A DNA stretch of 64,000 bases from Ruegeria arenilitoris (GCF_013035425.1 NZ_WQHX01000010.1:1-64000); one strand, 5' to 3'; shown: positions 45,309 to 54,714, counted from the stretch's first letter. The notes: generated by a model not told the origin, from the sequence alone. A program made the numbers and translations.

Positions 45309-45503
45309 CTAGTCTACGCAATTGATCAATTCCCGAACTGGCTTCAAACGCACACGATCTTTGGTTGCAATCAGATATGTCTCGTGTTGCCGGTCGAGTT
45401 CTTGGATCGGGATCTTGGCCACCGCGTTTTTGATCAAGCTGTTGTCCTAAAGAAATACAGCTACGCCAACGCCTTGCAGCACCGCCTCGTACATTTGCGG
45501 AAA
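45309..45503 (-). pseudogene. LysR-type regulator, C-terminal remnant
   Basis: About 64 codons reading QMYEAVLQGVGVAVFL-stop-DNSLIKNAVAKIPIQELDR followed by HETYLIATKDRVRLKPVRELI and a stop at 45309. This is the end of the LysR effector domain (EAVLQGVGVA..., IATKDR...PVRELIDF). An in-frame TAG near 45447 and the absence of an N-terminal HTH show it is a relic. It lies beside the divergent 2-hydroxyacid dehydrogenase / importer genes and may be their former regulator (inference). Confidence 0.6.
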
Positions 45504-45633
45504 CGTCGTCATTATCCGCCTCTTCAGATACGTGAAGTCAGCTTTTGTGGTCCCGGCAACATCTGTTCGCGCCCGCCGCGAACTTCCACTTTCCGCCCAT
45601 TGTGTCAAATGCCGCGATCAACACAAATGAGCA

Positions 45634-45700
45634 GTTTGGGTTCGGTGCGGTCGTTGGCCGACAAATCGCGAGCGACCGCAATGCGGACTAAGCTCACCTT
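45634..45700 (+). repeat. Dispersed intergenic repeat copy
   Basis: TTTGGGTTCGGTGCGGTCG, then TTGGCCGACAAATCGCGAGCG, then GCAATGCGGAC. Aligns with the other copies of this family in the window. Confidence 0.6.
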
Positions 45701-45752
45701 GGCTACAAAAGCCATCTGCCCCGCACCTAATTTTTCGGATACCGCCCTGAAT

Positions 45753-46814
45753 TTAATTCCTTGCCACCGGCTTAGAACGCATGCGACCCGCAGTTTCTCT
45801 TTCCGCGCGTTTGCAACGAATAGGTGGCAGACCTTGGTCAATCAAGGCCATGTCCTCGAGAACCATATCACCCATCTTTTTGAATGAAGTGTCTATGGCG
45901 CCGGCGCGGTGCGCCGACTTGATAAGACCATGTAACGAGCGCCCTCTATGATCAAATGGCAGAGGCTCGTCGGGCCAAACATCGGAGGCTGCAATTATGT
46001 GGTTCCGCTCTATCGCGTCTAGCATGGCTTCAAAATCGACCACGTCTGCTCGGCTTAAAAGAATAAAGGCTGCCGACGGTCGCATTGCTGCAAATTCTTC
46101 TTCCCCAATCAATCCGCGGTTCTCGGTTGTAGCTGCAGCAAGCACAAAAACAAAGTCAGACTCGGTTAAAACCTCAATGAGGTCGGCTGGGATAACTTGG
46201 TGATCTTCAAGAACTGAATTTGGTAGCCATGGGTCGTAGACTCTGACGTTGCACCGGAAACCCACGAGCAAGCGGTGGAGTGCTCGGCCGATGTCCCCAA
46301 AACCGATCAATCCTATGTCAGCCTCCGTTAAAAGCCGAGCGGAGGAATTGCCATCTCCGCCCCAGAGTTCCCTTCCCGATCGGAAATCGGCATCAGCTTG
46401 GCTAATCTGCCTTGCGAGATCGAGTGCGAAACCGAGCCCAATCTCCGCCACTGGTACGGCAAAGACCGAGCCGGTTGTGAGCACATAGATGCCCCGGTTG
46501 AATATCTCTTCGTAAGGCATGTTATCCAAAAGGTTCGATTCTACGTTAAAAACCGCCTTCAGCGAACTCATCTTTGCAAGAGCTTCGGAAGGTATCGGCG
46601 GCTGACCCAGTACGTATCGGGTATTTGCAAGTAAGGCTTCGCCAAGCCCAACGACGGCGTCTGCTTCAGTTTCGTGCAACTCATAGCGTGCGCGTAGTTC
46701 TGACAACTTCTCAGGCGTGAATATCAGATCAAGGCTGCGCGGTTCGGGAGCGCAAATCACTAACGGTTTAGATTGTTTCGTCACTAAAACGCCCCAACGT
46801 AAATCGGTATTCAT
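45753..46814 (-). CDS. D-2-hydroxyacid dehydrogenase family protein
   Basis: 353 aa from ATG 46814 (GAGGG site). NAD motif GLIGFGDIGRALHRL. The catalytic triad is in the usual blocks: Arg in LLSRADVVDFEAM, Glu in ASDVWPDEPLPFD, His in IKSAHRAGA. It oxidises or reduces a D-2-hydroxy or 2-keto acid. Divergent from the AfuA-like importer operon with a 301-nt gap that contains a palindrome. Confidence 0.88.
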   Translation of the reverse strand: MNTDLRWGVLVTKQSKPLVICAPEPRSLDLIFTPEKLSELRARYELHETEADAVVGLGEALLANTRYVLGQPPIPSEALAKMSSLKAVFNVESNLLDNMPYEEIFNRGIYVLTTGSVFAVPVAEIGLGFALDLARQISQADADFRSGRELWGGDGNSSARLLTEADIGLIGFGDIGRALHRLLVGFRCNVRVYDPWLPNSVLEDHQVIPADLIEVLTESDFVFVLAAATTENRGLIGEEEFAAMRPSAAFILLSRADVVDFEAMLDAIERNHIIAASDVWPDEPLPFDHRGRSLHGLIKSAHRAGAIDTSFKKMGDMVLEDMALIDQGLPPIRCKRAERETAGRMRSKPVARN

Positions 46815-46938
46815 CACCACCCTCTATAAACGATTCCGTAGAGAATAACCTGACTTTCAAGACTAGTACCCTCCAAGACAGTTTTGAGCCATGTGAGTAA
46901 GCAAAGGAGCGGTTGGTCTCCAAATTTTCGGAGCACTG

Positions 46939-46955
46939 CAAATCTAAGAGATTTG
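46939..46955. promoter_or_regulatory. Palindrome in the divergent promoter region 46815-47115
   Basis: CAAATCT, 3-nt spacer, AGATTTG, centrally placed between the divergent dehydrogenase and importer genes. A second small inverted repeat (CCCCG-CCA-CGGGG) lies near 46998-47010. Either could be an operator. No intact regulator is adjacent, only the LysR remnant. Confidence 0.4.
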
Positions 46956-47115
46956 TAATTTTCTTGCAGGAAAGAGAGATCAATGGTGTGATTGACCCCG
47001 CCACGGGGGATCAGGGCCAAGTCTGTGTCCGATAAGAATGCCCGGAAATGCAAACCTCCATTGGCGATAAATGGGTTGGGCTAAATACCGATCCGATACT
47101 AAGGGAGGAAAAGTC

Positions 47116-48141
47116 TTGAAAAGAACAACAATGACATTGGCTGGGTCACTAGTTGCACTCTCAGCATCACTCAGCGCCGCTCAAGCGGACAAGCTTACAC
47201 TGTATTGCTCGGCCCAGGAAGATTGGTGCCAACTGATGGCGCGAAGCTTCGAAGACGGAACGGGGATCGACGTAAACATGACGCGTAAATCTTCTGGTGA
47301 GACATTTGCCCAAATTCGTGCTGAAAGCTCAAATCCAAAAGGTGACGTCTGGTGGGGAGGAACGGGAGACCCGCATCTTCAAGCCGCTGAAGAGGGCCTG
47401 ACAATGGAGTATATGTCGCCGATGCGCGATCAACTTCATGACTGGGCAATTTCACAGGCCGAAAGTGCAGGCAACAAGACGATCGGAATATACTCCGGCG
47501 CGTTGGGTTACGGTTACAATTCCGACTTGCTCGCTGCTAACAACCTGCCCGAACCCGCGTGTTGGAAAGACCTACTGAAGCCTGAATATAAAGGTCATGT
47601 GCAGATGGCGAACCCGAATTCTTCGGGTACCGCATACACGACATTGGCTTCGATGGTACAGATATTCGGTGAGGACGAAGGCTTTGAATTCATGAAAGGC
47701 CTGCACTCCAATATTAACCAATATACAAAGTCTGGTTCTGCTCCGATAAAGGCAGCGGGACGCGGTGAAAACACCATCGGCATTGTCTTCATGCACGACG
47801 CAGTTAAGCAAGCCGTCTCGGGTTTCCCGGTAAAGGTCGTTGCGCCGTGTGAGGGCACGGGATACGAGATCGGTTCCATGTCGATCATCGACGGTGCGCG
47901 CAACGAAGAAGAAGCCAAGAAATTCTATGACTGGGCGCTTAGCACTGACGCTCAGAATTTGGCACTGCAGGTCAACGCGTTCCAGGTGCCATCCAACAAA
48001 GGTGCCGAGACATCCGAAAGTGCGCCTGACATGAGCCAGATCAAACTGATCGACTATGACTTCAAGAAATACGGCTCGTCAGACGAACGCAAGCGGCTGC
48101 TACAGAAGTGGGACGAAGAGGTTTCGGTTCTGCCTCAGTAA
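47116..48141 (+). CDS. AfuA-like periplasmic binding protein
   Basis: 341 aa from TTG 47116, with GGGAGG 7 nt upstream. The signal peptide ends at AAQA. Ferric-type (FbpA/AfuA) fold blocks: LTLYCSAQEDWCQLMARSFEDGTGIDV, RKSSGETFAQIRAE, DVWWGGTGDPHLQAAEEGL, GYNSDLL. The tyrosine pair of true iron binders is not clear. AfuA homologues bind phosphorylated sugars, and two phosphatase genes follow here. Confidence 0.85.
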   Translation: MKRTTMTLAGSLVALSASLSAAQADKLTLYCSAQEDWCQLMARSFEDGTGIDVNMTRKSSGETFAQIRAESSNPKGDVWWGGTGDPHLQAAEEGLTMEYMSPMRDQLHDWAISQAESAGNKTIGIYSGALGYGYNSDLLAANNLPEPACWKDLLKPEYKGHVQMANPNSSGTAYTTLASMVQIFGEDEGFEFMKGLHSNINQYTKSGSAPIKAAGRGENTIGIVFMHDAVKQAVSGFPVKVVAPCEGTGYEIGSMSIIDGARNEEEAKKFYDWALSTDAQNLALQVNAFQVPSNKGAETSESAPDMSQIKLIDYDFKKYGSSDERKRLLQKWDEEVSVLPQ

Positions 48142-50358
48142 GTGACTGAAGAAAAGACAATAACAGCCCACCCAGTGCTAATCTTCTGGATCATCGCTGG
48201 GTGGGTCGGCTTCTGCCTTCTGCCATGGTACATGGTAGAAGATGGGCTTTGGTCATTCGCGTGGTTGGTGGATGGCTATCCGTTTGATGAAGACTATGCT
48301 CCAGCCCTCTTTCTGATAGGACAAGCCGAGAAGCTGTGGCTTGCGCCATTGCTAATCCCATTAGTACTTCCGCTACTTGTACTGAACAGGCCAAAGTCTG
48401 ATCCTCGATACGCACGTATTCTGGTCTTAGCAGGTGCCTTGGGTTTTGGCTGGCTCATTGCACAAGGCTTCTCGATAGGCATCAGGGGCTTTAACTTCGA
48501 ATGGCTGAACGCATTGTTCGGAGAGCCGAAGATCCGTCAATTTGGAATGGGATACGGCGCCATGATTTGCGCGTCGGCGTTTCTGTTCCTGCTTACCCAA
48601 GGAATCGCGGCACGCGGCGCGATCAACGGTGATGTTTTCGTCGTTAGTGCAATCGGAGGCGTGATTACAATTGTAACTGCATTTGTGTTTTACCCGATTG
48701 CCAACATGCTGTTTTCGGCATTCATAACAGAGGACGGGACTTATTCCGTATCGGTATTCGCGTCGAAGTTCTTTGATAATCGACTCTGGGGGCTGGGCTG
48801 TTTTGCCGGCGCAAAATGCGGGGCCGCTTGGAATTCACTCTTTCTTGCCATTCTGGTTGGGATAATAACGACTTCGCTCGGTTTGTGTTTTGCATTGGTC
48901 GTCACAAGGTCGGGGTTCCGCTTCAAAAGGGGAATGCGAGCGCTTACGGTCTTACCGATCATCACGCCGCCATTCGTGATTGGGCTGGCATTAATCCTAT
49001 TGTTTGGTCTTTCCGGGTCAGTCACTGTTTTCTTTGCCGAGCTCTTCGGTATTCAGCCCACTCGTTGGCTCTACGGGATGCCGGGAGTGCTGATTGCGCA
49101 GACCCTTGCCTTCACACCAATTGCTTTCCTTGTCCTGATTGGCGTTGTCGAAGGTGTATCCCCCTCGATGGAGGAGGCTGCACAAACATTGCGTGCGAAC
49201 CGGTGGCAGACCTTCAAAACGGTCTCCTTGCCATTGATGCGCCCGGGTTTAGCAAATGCCTTTCTTCTCGGCTTTATCGAATCCATGGCGGATTTCGGAA
49301 ACCCACTGGTTCTGGGTGGCAATTTCGACGTTTTGTCGACCGAAATTTTCTTCGCCATCGTTGGCGCTCAGTACGATCAAGGTCGAGCTGCAGTGCTGGC
49401 CATGGTTCTTTTGTTCTTCACACTGTCCGCCTTTTATGCCCAGCGGGCTTGGTTAGGAAAGAAGAGCTACACAACCGTGTCCGGCAAAGGAGACGCAGGT
49501 GTCCATCCGTTGATGCCGAACGGTCTGGCCATTCCGGTGTTAGCTATCGCACTGACATGGGCGCTGTTCACAGCAATAGTCTATGGGATGATCATCTACG
49601 GTAGTCTTGTTGAACTTTGGGGTGTCAACAACTCGCTGACACTTAAGCATTATGTGACGGCCTTCTCTGTTCGATTTGAAGCAGAGGGCATTCGCTGGAC
49701 GGGGGCTGCTTGGGACAGCTTCTGGACAACCATCACCATTGCTGCAATCGCGGCACCATTGACGGCCGCGGTCGGGTTGGTGACTGCTTACCTGCTTACA
49801 AGGCAAAGCTTTGCAGGCAAGAATGCTTTCGAATTCGGAACTATGCTGTCCTTCGCTATTCCTGGCACGGTCATCGGCGTCAGCTATATCTTGGCATTCA
49901 ACGTACCGCCGATAGAAATCACTGGGACAGGCGTAATCCTTGTGGTTAGCTTCATATTCCGCAACATGCCGGTTGGCGTGCGGGCGGGCATCGCATCCAT
50001 GTCACAGCTCGACAAGTCTTTGGACGAGTCCTCGTTAACGCTCGGAGCCAACTCCTGGCAGACTTTCCGACGGGTAATCCTCCCGCTACTTAGGCCAGCA
50101 ATCTTAGCCGCGCTCGTCTACAGCTTTGTACGCGCCATGACGGCCATTTCGGCAGTAATTTTCCTAGTGTCTGCCGAGTACGATATGGCGACCAGCTATA
50201 TTATTGGGCGGGTCGAAAACAACGACTACGGACTTGCTATCGCTTACTCGACCACATTGATCTTTGTCATGCTAGCGGCTGTCGGGTTTTTGCAGATTCT
50301 CGTCGGCCGCGTTCAGATTGGACGGCGCACACAACTCGGGGCAGAGAAAACGACATGA
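48142..50358 (+). CDS. Fused double ABC permease (AfuB/FbpB-like)
   Basis: 738 aa from a GTG directly after the binding-protein stop. Two permease units in one chain, each with an EAA loop (GVSPSMEEAAQTLRANRWQTFKTVSLPL near residue 335-362; DKSLDESSLTLGANSWQTFRRVILPL near residue 620-650). About 12 or more membrane helices, with a long hydrophobic N-terminal part before the first unit. It forms the whole channel. ATGA overlap with the ATPase gene. Confidence 0.88.
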   Translation: MTEEKTITAHPVLIFWIIAGWVGFCLLPWYMVEDGLWSFAWLVDGYPFDEDYAPALFLIGQAEKLWLAPLLIPLVLPLLVLNRPKSDPRYARILVLAGALGFGWLIAQGFSIGIRGFNFEWLNALFGEPKIRQFGMGYGAMICASAFLFLLTQGIAARGAINGDVFVVSAIGGVITIVTAFVFYPIANMLFSAFITEDGTYSVSVFASKFFDNRLWGLGCFAGAKCGAAWNSLFLAILVGIITTSLGLCFALVVTRSGFRFKRGMRALTVLPIITPPFVIGLALILLFGLSGSVTVFFAELFGIQPTRWLYGMPGVLIAQTLAFTPIAFLVLIGVVEGVSPSMEEAAQTLRANRWQTFKTVSLPLMRPGLANAFLLGFIESMADFGNPLVLGGNFDVLSTEIFFAIVGAQYDQGRAAVLAMVLLFFTLSAFYAQRAWLGKKSYTTVSGKGDAGVHPLMPNGLAIPVLAIALTWALFTAIVYGMIIYGSLVELWGVNNSLTLKHYVTAFSVRFEAEGIRWTGAAWDSFWTTITIAAIAAPLTAAVGLVTAYLLTRQSFAGKNAFEFGTMLSFAIPGTVIGVSYILAFNVPPIEITGTGVILVVSFIFRNMPVGVRAGIASMSQLDKSLDESSLTLGANSWQTFRRVILPLLRPAILAALVYSFVRAMTAISAVIFLVSAEYDMATSYIIGRVENNDYGLAIAYSTTLIFVMLAAVGFLQILVGRVQIGRRTQLGAEKTT

Positions 50359-51428
50359 CTGATCCAAAGATTGCAAGCAAGGCTGCACCGGTGGTGTTCG
50401 AGGGTGTTTCGAAGGTATTCGGGAAAGATGTGGTCGCAGTTGATAACATCGACCTAAATGTTGAAGCAGGAAAACTGGTCACGCTGCTGGGCCCATCGGG
50501 GTGCGGCAAGACTACGACTCTCCGAATGATCGCGGGGCTGGAGATGGCCAGTTCCGGTCGCATCCTGATAGGCGACCGCGATGTGACAAGGCTGCCTGCT
50601 ACTGATCGCGACGTATCGATGGTATTTCAGTCCTATGCCCTTTTTCCCCACATGAGCGTAATAGAGAACGTCATGTACGGGCTGACATTCTCCGGATATG
50701 ACAAAGGTGAGGCTCGGTCGCGTGCGTTGTATGGGTTGGATCTCGTTGGTTTGAAGGGATTCGAGGGTCGATTGCCCAGCGAGCTTTCTGGCGGGCAACA
50801 ACAACGCGTCGCGGTAGCCCGGGCCTTGGTGCTGGAACCGCAAGTCCTGCTTTTTGATGAACCATTGTCGAATCTTGACTCGAAGCTCCGCCGGCAAGTG
50901 CGTGAAGACATCCGAGCAATTCAACAAGACCTTGGCCTGACGGTCGTCTACGTGACCCACGACCAAGAGGAGGCCCTTGCCGTCTCAGACGAAATTGTCG
51001 TTATGCGCAACGCCTCCATCGCTCAAATTGGCACGCCGCGGCAGCTTTACGATGCCCCAATAGATCGGTTCGTGGCAGATTTTATCGGTGAAGCGAACCT
51101 GATCAATTGCAGCATCGTATCAGTTGAACGTGATCAGGCCACAATTGAAATCGAAGGGTATCGGCATAGACTACCAGCTCGCGGGTTGAGCAAAGGACCA
51201 GCTACTTTGGCGGTGCGCCCCTCCCGGATTGTAATTGGCTCTGACGCCGGCATCACCGCAGAAGTTGCCAAGGCCACATATGTGGGCGTCCGGATGGAGT
51301 ACACATTAAAAGGAACTTTCGGGCAGGTCTTCGCGGTGCAAGACGATGTGGACGACCCACTTGAAACGGGGACTGCTATCAAAATTTCATTTGCTGAGCG
51401 TGGACCTGTCTTGCTGCCGGGCGGATAA
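50355..51428 (+). CDS. ABC importer ATPase (AfuC/FbpC-like)
   Basis: 357 aa with canonical Walker A (GPSGCGKTT), Q-loop VFQSYALFPHM, signature LSGGQQQRVAVARAL, Walker B LLFDEPLSNLD and H-loop VTHDQEEAL. The C-terminal regulatory domain is TOBE-like. It completes the importer 47116-51428. The phosphatase gene starts 2 nt later. Confidence 0.92.
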   Translation: MTDPKIASKAAPVVFEGVSKVFGKDVVAVDNIDLNVEAGKLVTLLGPSGCGKTTTLRMIAGLEMASSGRILIGDRDVTRLPATDRDVSMVFQSYALFPHMSVIENVMYGLTFSGYDKGEARSRALYGLDLVGLKGFEGRLPSELSGGQQQRVAVARALVLEPQVLLFDEPLSNLDSKLRRQVREDIRAIQQDLGLTVVYVTHDQEEALAVSDEIVVMRNASIAQIGTPRQLYDAPIDRFVADFIGEANLINCSIVSVERDQATIEIEGYRHRLPARGLSKGPATLAVRPSRIVIGSDAGITAEVAKATYVGVRMEYTLKGTFGQVFAVQDDVDDPLETGTAIKISFAERGPVLLPGG

Positions 51429-51430
51429 TC

Positions 51431-51997
51431 TTGGGCAAGCTTATAGTCATTTCTCACCCAGAAGTTGTCGTCACGCCGGGTTCGCCGATCACCGAATGGG
51501 GGCTGAGCGACCTCGGCCTTGAACGCGCAAAGACGTTTGCAAGATCCAGCGTGATGTCGTCGGTTGGCGCGATCTGGTCTAGCTGCGAGCGCAAAACACT
51601 TGAGACGGCTTCAGTTCTTGCGCGAATGCATAATCTAAAGCCGAATTCCGATCATCGCTTGGGCGAGAACGATCGCAGTGCGACTGGATTTTTGCCAATC
51701 GGTCAGTTCGAAGCGGCTGCGGATGCGTTCTTTGCTGCACCGGGGTCAAGCTTTCGGGGTTGGGAAACTGCAAACGCAGCGCAGAAAAGAATAGTTGAAG
51801 CAGTGACGTCAATCGTTAAGGTTCACGATTTCAAAGACCTCGGCTTAGTGACGCATGGTGCAGTCGGAACGCTTCTTTGGTGCCACCTCTCAGGCGAGAA
51901 TATCGATCGTCGATTTGATCAACCCGGTCAGGGTCACTATTGGAGCGCTGATCTAGAAAACCTCCGCCCTGACTTCAGTTGGCGCTCAATCACCTAG
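51431..51997 (+). CDS. Histidine phosphatase superfamily protein with SHPEV motif
   Basis: 188 aa from TTG 51431. The usual RHGE phosphohistidine motif reads S8-H9-P-E (VISHPEVVVTPGSPITEWGLSDLG). The second histidine is in LVTHGAVGTLL, and the general acid may be the Glu of ENDR. The nucleophile is kept but the phosphate-binding Arg is replaced, as in a subgroup with HPEV. Cotranscribed with the importer, it may dephosphorylate the imported compound. Overlaps the convergent IMPase gene by 4 bp. Confidence 0.82.
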   Translation: MGKLIVISHPEVVVTPGSPITEWGLSDLGLERAKTFARSSVMSSVGAIWSSCERKTLETASVLARMHNLKPNSDHRLGENDRSATGFLPIGQFEAAADAFFAAPGSSFRGWETANAAQKRIVEAVTSIVKVHDFKDLGLVTHGAVGTLLWCHLSGENIDRRFDQPGQGHYWSADLENLRPDFSWRSIT

Positions 51998-52794
51998 TTT
52001 ACGTCAATACCCCAAACCTCATCGCAAATGGCTATCAGCGTCTCAAAAACCTTGGGTGGTCCAGCAATAACACGACCGCCCACCCGGATCATTTTTTTTG
52101 CGTCTTGATCCTCGACCAACCCACCTGCTTCTGCAACCATCAACTGGCCGGCAAGACAATCCCAAGCGTTCATGTGCTCTTCGACATAGCCCAACAACCG
52201 TCCAGCAGCAACGTAAGCCAATGACAGTGCGCCACTGGCATTGCGATGATAGAGCGCTCCTTTTTCGACGAGCGCTGCAATGACTGGAACGACATTGGTT
52301 GCTTCAACCCGATTAGAATAGCCGACAGCAATGGTTCCGCATGCCAACTCGACATCTGATGCAACACGCATCGGCTGCCCGTTTAAAGTCGCGCCTGCGG
52401 CCTTGGTAGCGACATAGGTTTCGTCGACATTTGGTTCGTGGATAACGCCAACCTGTGTACTACCATCCGAAACAACTGCCAACACAATCGTCCAGGCGGG
52501 TATGCCGTGGATGAAGTTTGTTGTTCCGTCAATCGGGTCGATCACCCAATCAAAACCACTTAAGCCTCTCTTTGCCTCGTGCTCTTCTCCAAAGACCCCA
52601 TCTTCGGGGTAAGCTTCGCTGATCTTTTGCCTAATGAACGTCTCGACATTACGATCCGCTTCGCTGACCCAGTCCTGAGCGCCCTTCTGATCGACAACCA
52701 AATTGTCACGATTGGTGAAGTAGGATAACGCGAGGGCACCTGCTTCCGCGGCGACAGCAATAGCGAATTTTCGCCGTTCTTGGATGTCATTCAT
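51994..52794 (-). CDS. Inositol monophosphatase family protein
   Basis: 266 aa from ATG 52794. Metal and catalytic blocks of the IMPase family: KGAQDWVSEADRNVE, GVFGEEHE, WVIDPIDGTTNFIHGIP and MNAWDCLAGQLMVAEAGG. Mg-dependent, Li-sensitive phosphatases of this family act on inositol-, sugar- or histidinol-phosphates. Its convergent position beside the importer and the histidine phosphatase supports a phosphorylated polyol or sugar as the substrate of this locus. Confidence 0.9.
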   Translation of the reverse strand: MNDIQERRKFAIAVAAEAGALALSYFTNRDNLVVDQKGAQDWVSEADRNVETFIRQKISEAYPEDGVFGEEHEAKRGLSGFDWVIDPIDGTTNFIHGIPAWTIVLAVVSDGSTQVGVIHEPNVDETYVATKAAGATLNGQPMRVASDVELACGTIAVGYSNRVEATNVVPVIAALVEKGALYHRNASGALSLAYVAAGRLLGYVEEHMNAWDCLAGQLMVAEAGGLVEDQDAKKMIRVGGRVIAGPPKVFETLIAICDEVWGIDVN

Positions 52795-52970
52795 CGTCGA
52801 AACCGTTTCTGAGCACTGCCTTTTTCGCAAACAATAAATGATCGGGCTCGATTGTGCCACTGTAGCGAATGGAAACTTGTTCTAAGAATGCTGAACAGCT
52901 GTTTCACTCTAGGCAAGGGCGGATCTTAGGTGCGCAGCGAGTGATCGTTTCTAATGCTATGAATTTCAGC

Positions 52971-53052
52971 TTTGGGCTCGGTGCAGACGTTCGGCAGAAT
53001 TCAGTGAATGTCTGCTGCGCGGACTTTACCACCGTTCGATTTTTCTGCAGCA
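52971..53052 (+). repeat. Dispersed intergenic repeat copy
   Basis: TTTGGGCTCGGTGCAGACG, TTCGGCAGAATTCAGTGAATG, TCTGCTGCGCGGACTTTACC, ACCGTTCG. One of the clearest copies. It occupies most of the gene-free stretch 52795-53114, in which I see no gene. Confidence 0.65.
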
Positions 53053-53114
53053 ATAAGGGGTCGCAGCCAAAAGCTGACCTTCAAAACCAAACGTTGCGTA
53101 CTAATACCAACCCA

Positions 53115-53741
53115 CTAGACGACAACATTGACGGTTGCTTCAAATCCAGTCGCACCCTGTACAAATTCCATGGACACTGCGTTGGCCTCAACCTTAGACA
53201 TACGGCTAAACAACGCATCGCTGGCGTTGTTTGGATGGCCTTTGATGTAAAACTGTGTCGTCAACAACTCTCGACGGCCATCAAACACCTTTACATGTAT
53301 GTGGGGTGTGCGTCCGGGGTAGATTGTCGGCTTGATCGTTCGGAAAACGTAATTACCGTCATTATCAGTTACGTCATGACCAAAGCCTTGGAAAGCCCGG
53401 TCAAAATTGACGCGACGGCGGTCTCGCGGGTGCATATAGTTGCCGTCAAGGTCGCATTGCCAAATTTCAATGCGATGTCTGGTTAAGGGTTGTCCTTCGG
53501 CGCCAGTGAGTGCCCCACGTAGCGTGAAGACTTCGCCACCGGCTTCTTCAACACGTCCCCTGATCCTGACGAGGTCATTGTCTATGTCTGGCGTTCGCAT
53601 GGCCGGTGTTGGATAATACGGTCCTTCTGCGGCGCCTGGTGTCAGCACAGCCGCAGCGGCCTTTGTACTTAATGTACTGGCGCCAAAAAGGCCTGCTATG
53701 CCACCTAAAAGATTACGGCGAGACTTTTCATACGGCTTCAC
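53115..53741 (-). CDS. Tat-exported intradiol ring-cleavage dioxygenase-like protein
   Basis: 208 aa from a GTG behind AAGGGA. N-terminal twin-arginine signal (KSRRNLLGGIAGLFGAST). Intradiol dioxygenase blocks: TPGAAEGPYYP (Tyr ligand), HRIEIWQCDLDGNYMHP, FRTIKPTIYPGRTPHIHVKVF (His ligands), TTQFYIKGHP. The four Fe(III) ligands (2 Tyr, 2 His) can be placed. It predicts extracytoplasmic aromatic-ring or related oxygenation. No other aromatic-degradation genes are nearby. Confidence 0.85.
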   Translation of the reverse strand: MKPYEKSRRNLLGGIAGLFGASTLSTKAAAAVLTPGAAEGPYYPTPAMRTPDIDNDLVRIRGRVEEAGGEVFTLRGALTGAEGQPLTRHRIEIWQCDLDGNYMHPRDRRRVNFDRAFQGFGHDVTDNDGNYVFRTIKPTIYPGRTPHIHVKVFDGRRELLTTQFYIKGHPNNASDALFSRMSKVEANAVSMEFVQGATGFEATVNVVV

Positions 53742-53866
53742 GGCAGTCCCTTCCCGCGTGAGAATGCTCTAAGACTTACTGCATTATACATTACATAGCA
53801 CGCTTCACCTCGATGTCTGCCTTGTGCGGTTCAAGTGCTCTTTTACGAGGTGATGGCAATATTCAA

Positions 53867-53975
53867 AATGGGCTCGTTGCGGTCATTCGGCAAAATTCCG
53901 TGGACGTCTGCCTTGCGGTCGAAGCGGTCGTTCGATGCGATTTGGCGAATGTCGGCTTTGTCCGCGGTGTAGCCG
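53867..53975 (+). repeat. Dispersed intergenic repeat copy
   Basis: AATGGGCTCGTTGCGGTCAT, TCGGCAAAATTCCGTGGACG, TCTGCCTTGCGGTCGAAGCGG, then GAATGTCGGCTTTGTCCGCGG. Appears as a copy plus a second partial unit, ending 5 bp before the SDR stop. Confidence 0.65.
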
Positions 53976-53979
53976 GTTG

Positions 53980-54714
53980 TTAGGGGAGGCTCAACTTGCT
54001 AGTTCTGCCACCATCGACTGTCCAGACTTGCCCGGTCACAAAGCTGGCTTCGTCTGAGGCGAGCCAAGCGGCAAGTCCGGCGATTTCACCCGGCGTTCCT
54101 GTCCGACCAACCGGATGAATGTCGCCGAGGGAAGCTTTGAAGCTCTCGGGATCCCCAAGACTTTCGATGAAAGCAGTGTTTAGGTCGGTATCGATCCAGC
54201 CTGGAGCAATTGCGTTGCACCTTACGCCATCGCCGCCGTGATCAACCGCTACGGCGCGCGTCAGCGCATGGATGCCGCCTTTTGAAGCACAATAAGCGGG
54301 ATGGCGGGGGTTTGATCCCAAACCCTCAATTGAACCGATGTTCACGATTGAACCGCGTCGTTTGGTCAAATGCGGAAGCGCGTGTTTGATGAGCATGAAT
54401 GGAACGGTGAGGTTCACGTGCAACGTTTCCGCCCAGTCAACATCTGAGGTTTCCAGTACCGTTCCTTCGCGCATTATCCCCGCGTTGTTCACTAGAATAT
54501 CCAAACCACCAGCCATCTTGATCACGTCATGAATGACGCGCTCAGGCTCGGAAGGATTCAGGAAGTTTGCGGATACATATGGATGAACACGGTCTTCACC
54601 GCGTTGTGCCGTTACAACCGTCACACCAAGGGATGCAAGCTTGGCCGAGATCGCCGCACCGATGCCGCTGCGACCTCCTGTGACAAGAGCAACCTTTTCG
54701 GACCAATTGGTCAT
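53980..54714 (-). CDS. SDR-family oxidoreductase
   Basis: 244 aa from ATG 54714 (ATGA overlap with the upstream SDR; a longer frame is not supported). TGGRSGIG cofactor motif, NNAG, catalytic S in NIGSIEG, YCASK, and the C-terminal SFVTGQVWTVDGGRTS. Second of two consecutive, divergent-in-sequence SDR genes, probably acting in successive steps or on the two faces of one substrate. Confidence 0.88.
   Translation of the reverse strand: MTNWSEKVALVTGGRSGIGAAISAKLASLGVTVVTAQRGEDRVHPYVSANFLNPSEPERVIHDVIKMAGGLDILVNNAGIMREGTVLETSDVDWAETLHVNLTVPFMLIKHALPHLTKRRGSIVNIGSIEGLGSNPRHPAYCASKGGIHALTRAVAVDHGGDGVRCNAIAPGWIDTDLNTAFIESLGDPESFKASLGDIHPVGRTGTPGEIAGLAAWLASDEASFVTGQVWTVDGGRTSKLSLP

Larger units (their letters stand above)
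44943..45752. other. Gene-poor region with LysR remnant and repeats
   Basis: Apart from the LysR fragment at 45309-45503 there is no supported gene. A GCAGCCCGGATAGCGGACATT motif lies at 45075-45095 and a main-repeat copy at 45634-45700. A weak CTTCAGG/CCTGAGG stem follows the cyclase stop near 44960-44985. Confidence 0.5.

Noticed and set aside
45384..45887. Plus-strand open frame of 167 codons
   Set aside because: It runs across the LysR remnant, a dispersed repeat and the end of the opposite-strand dehydrogenase; its sequence is not protein-like.
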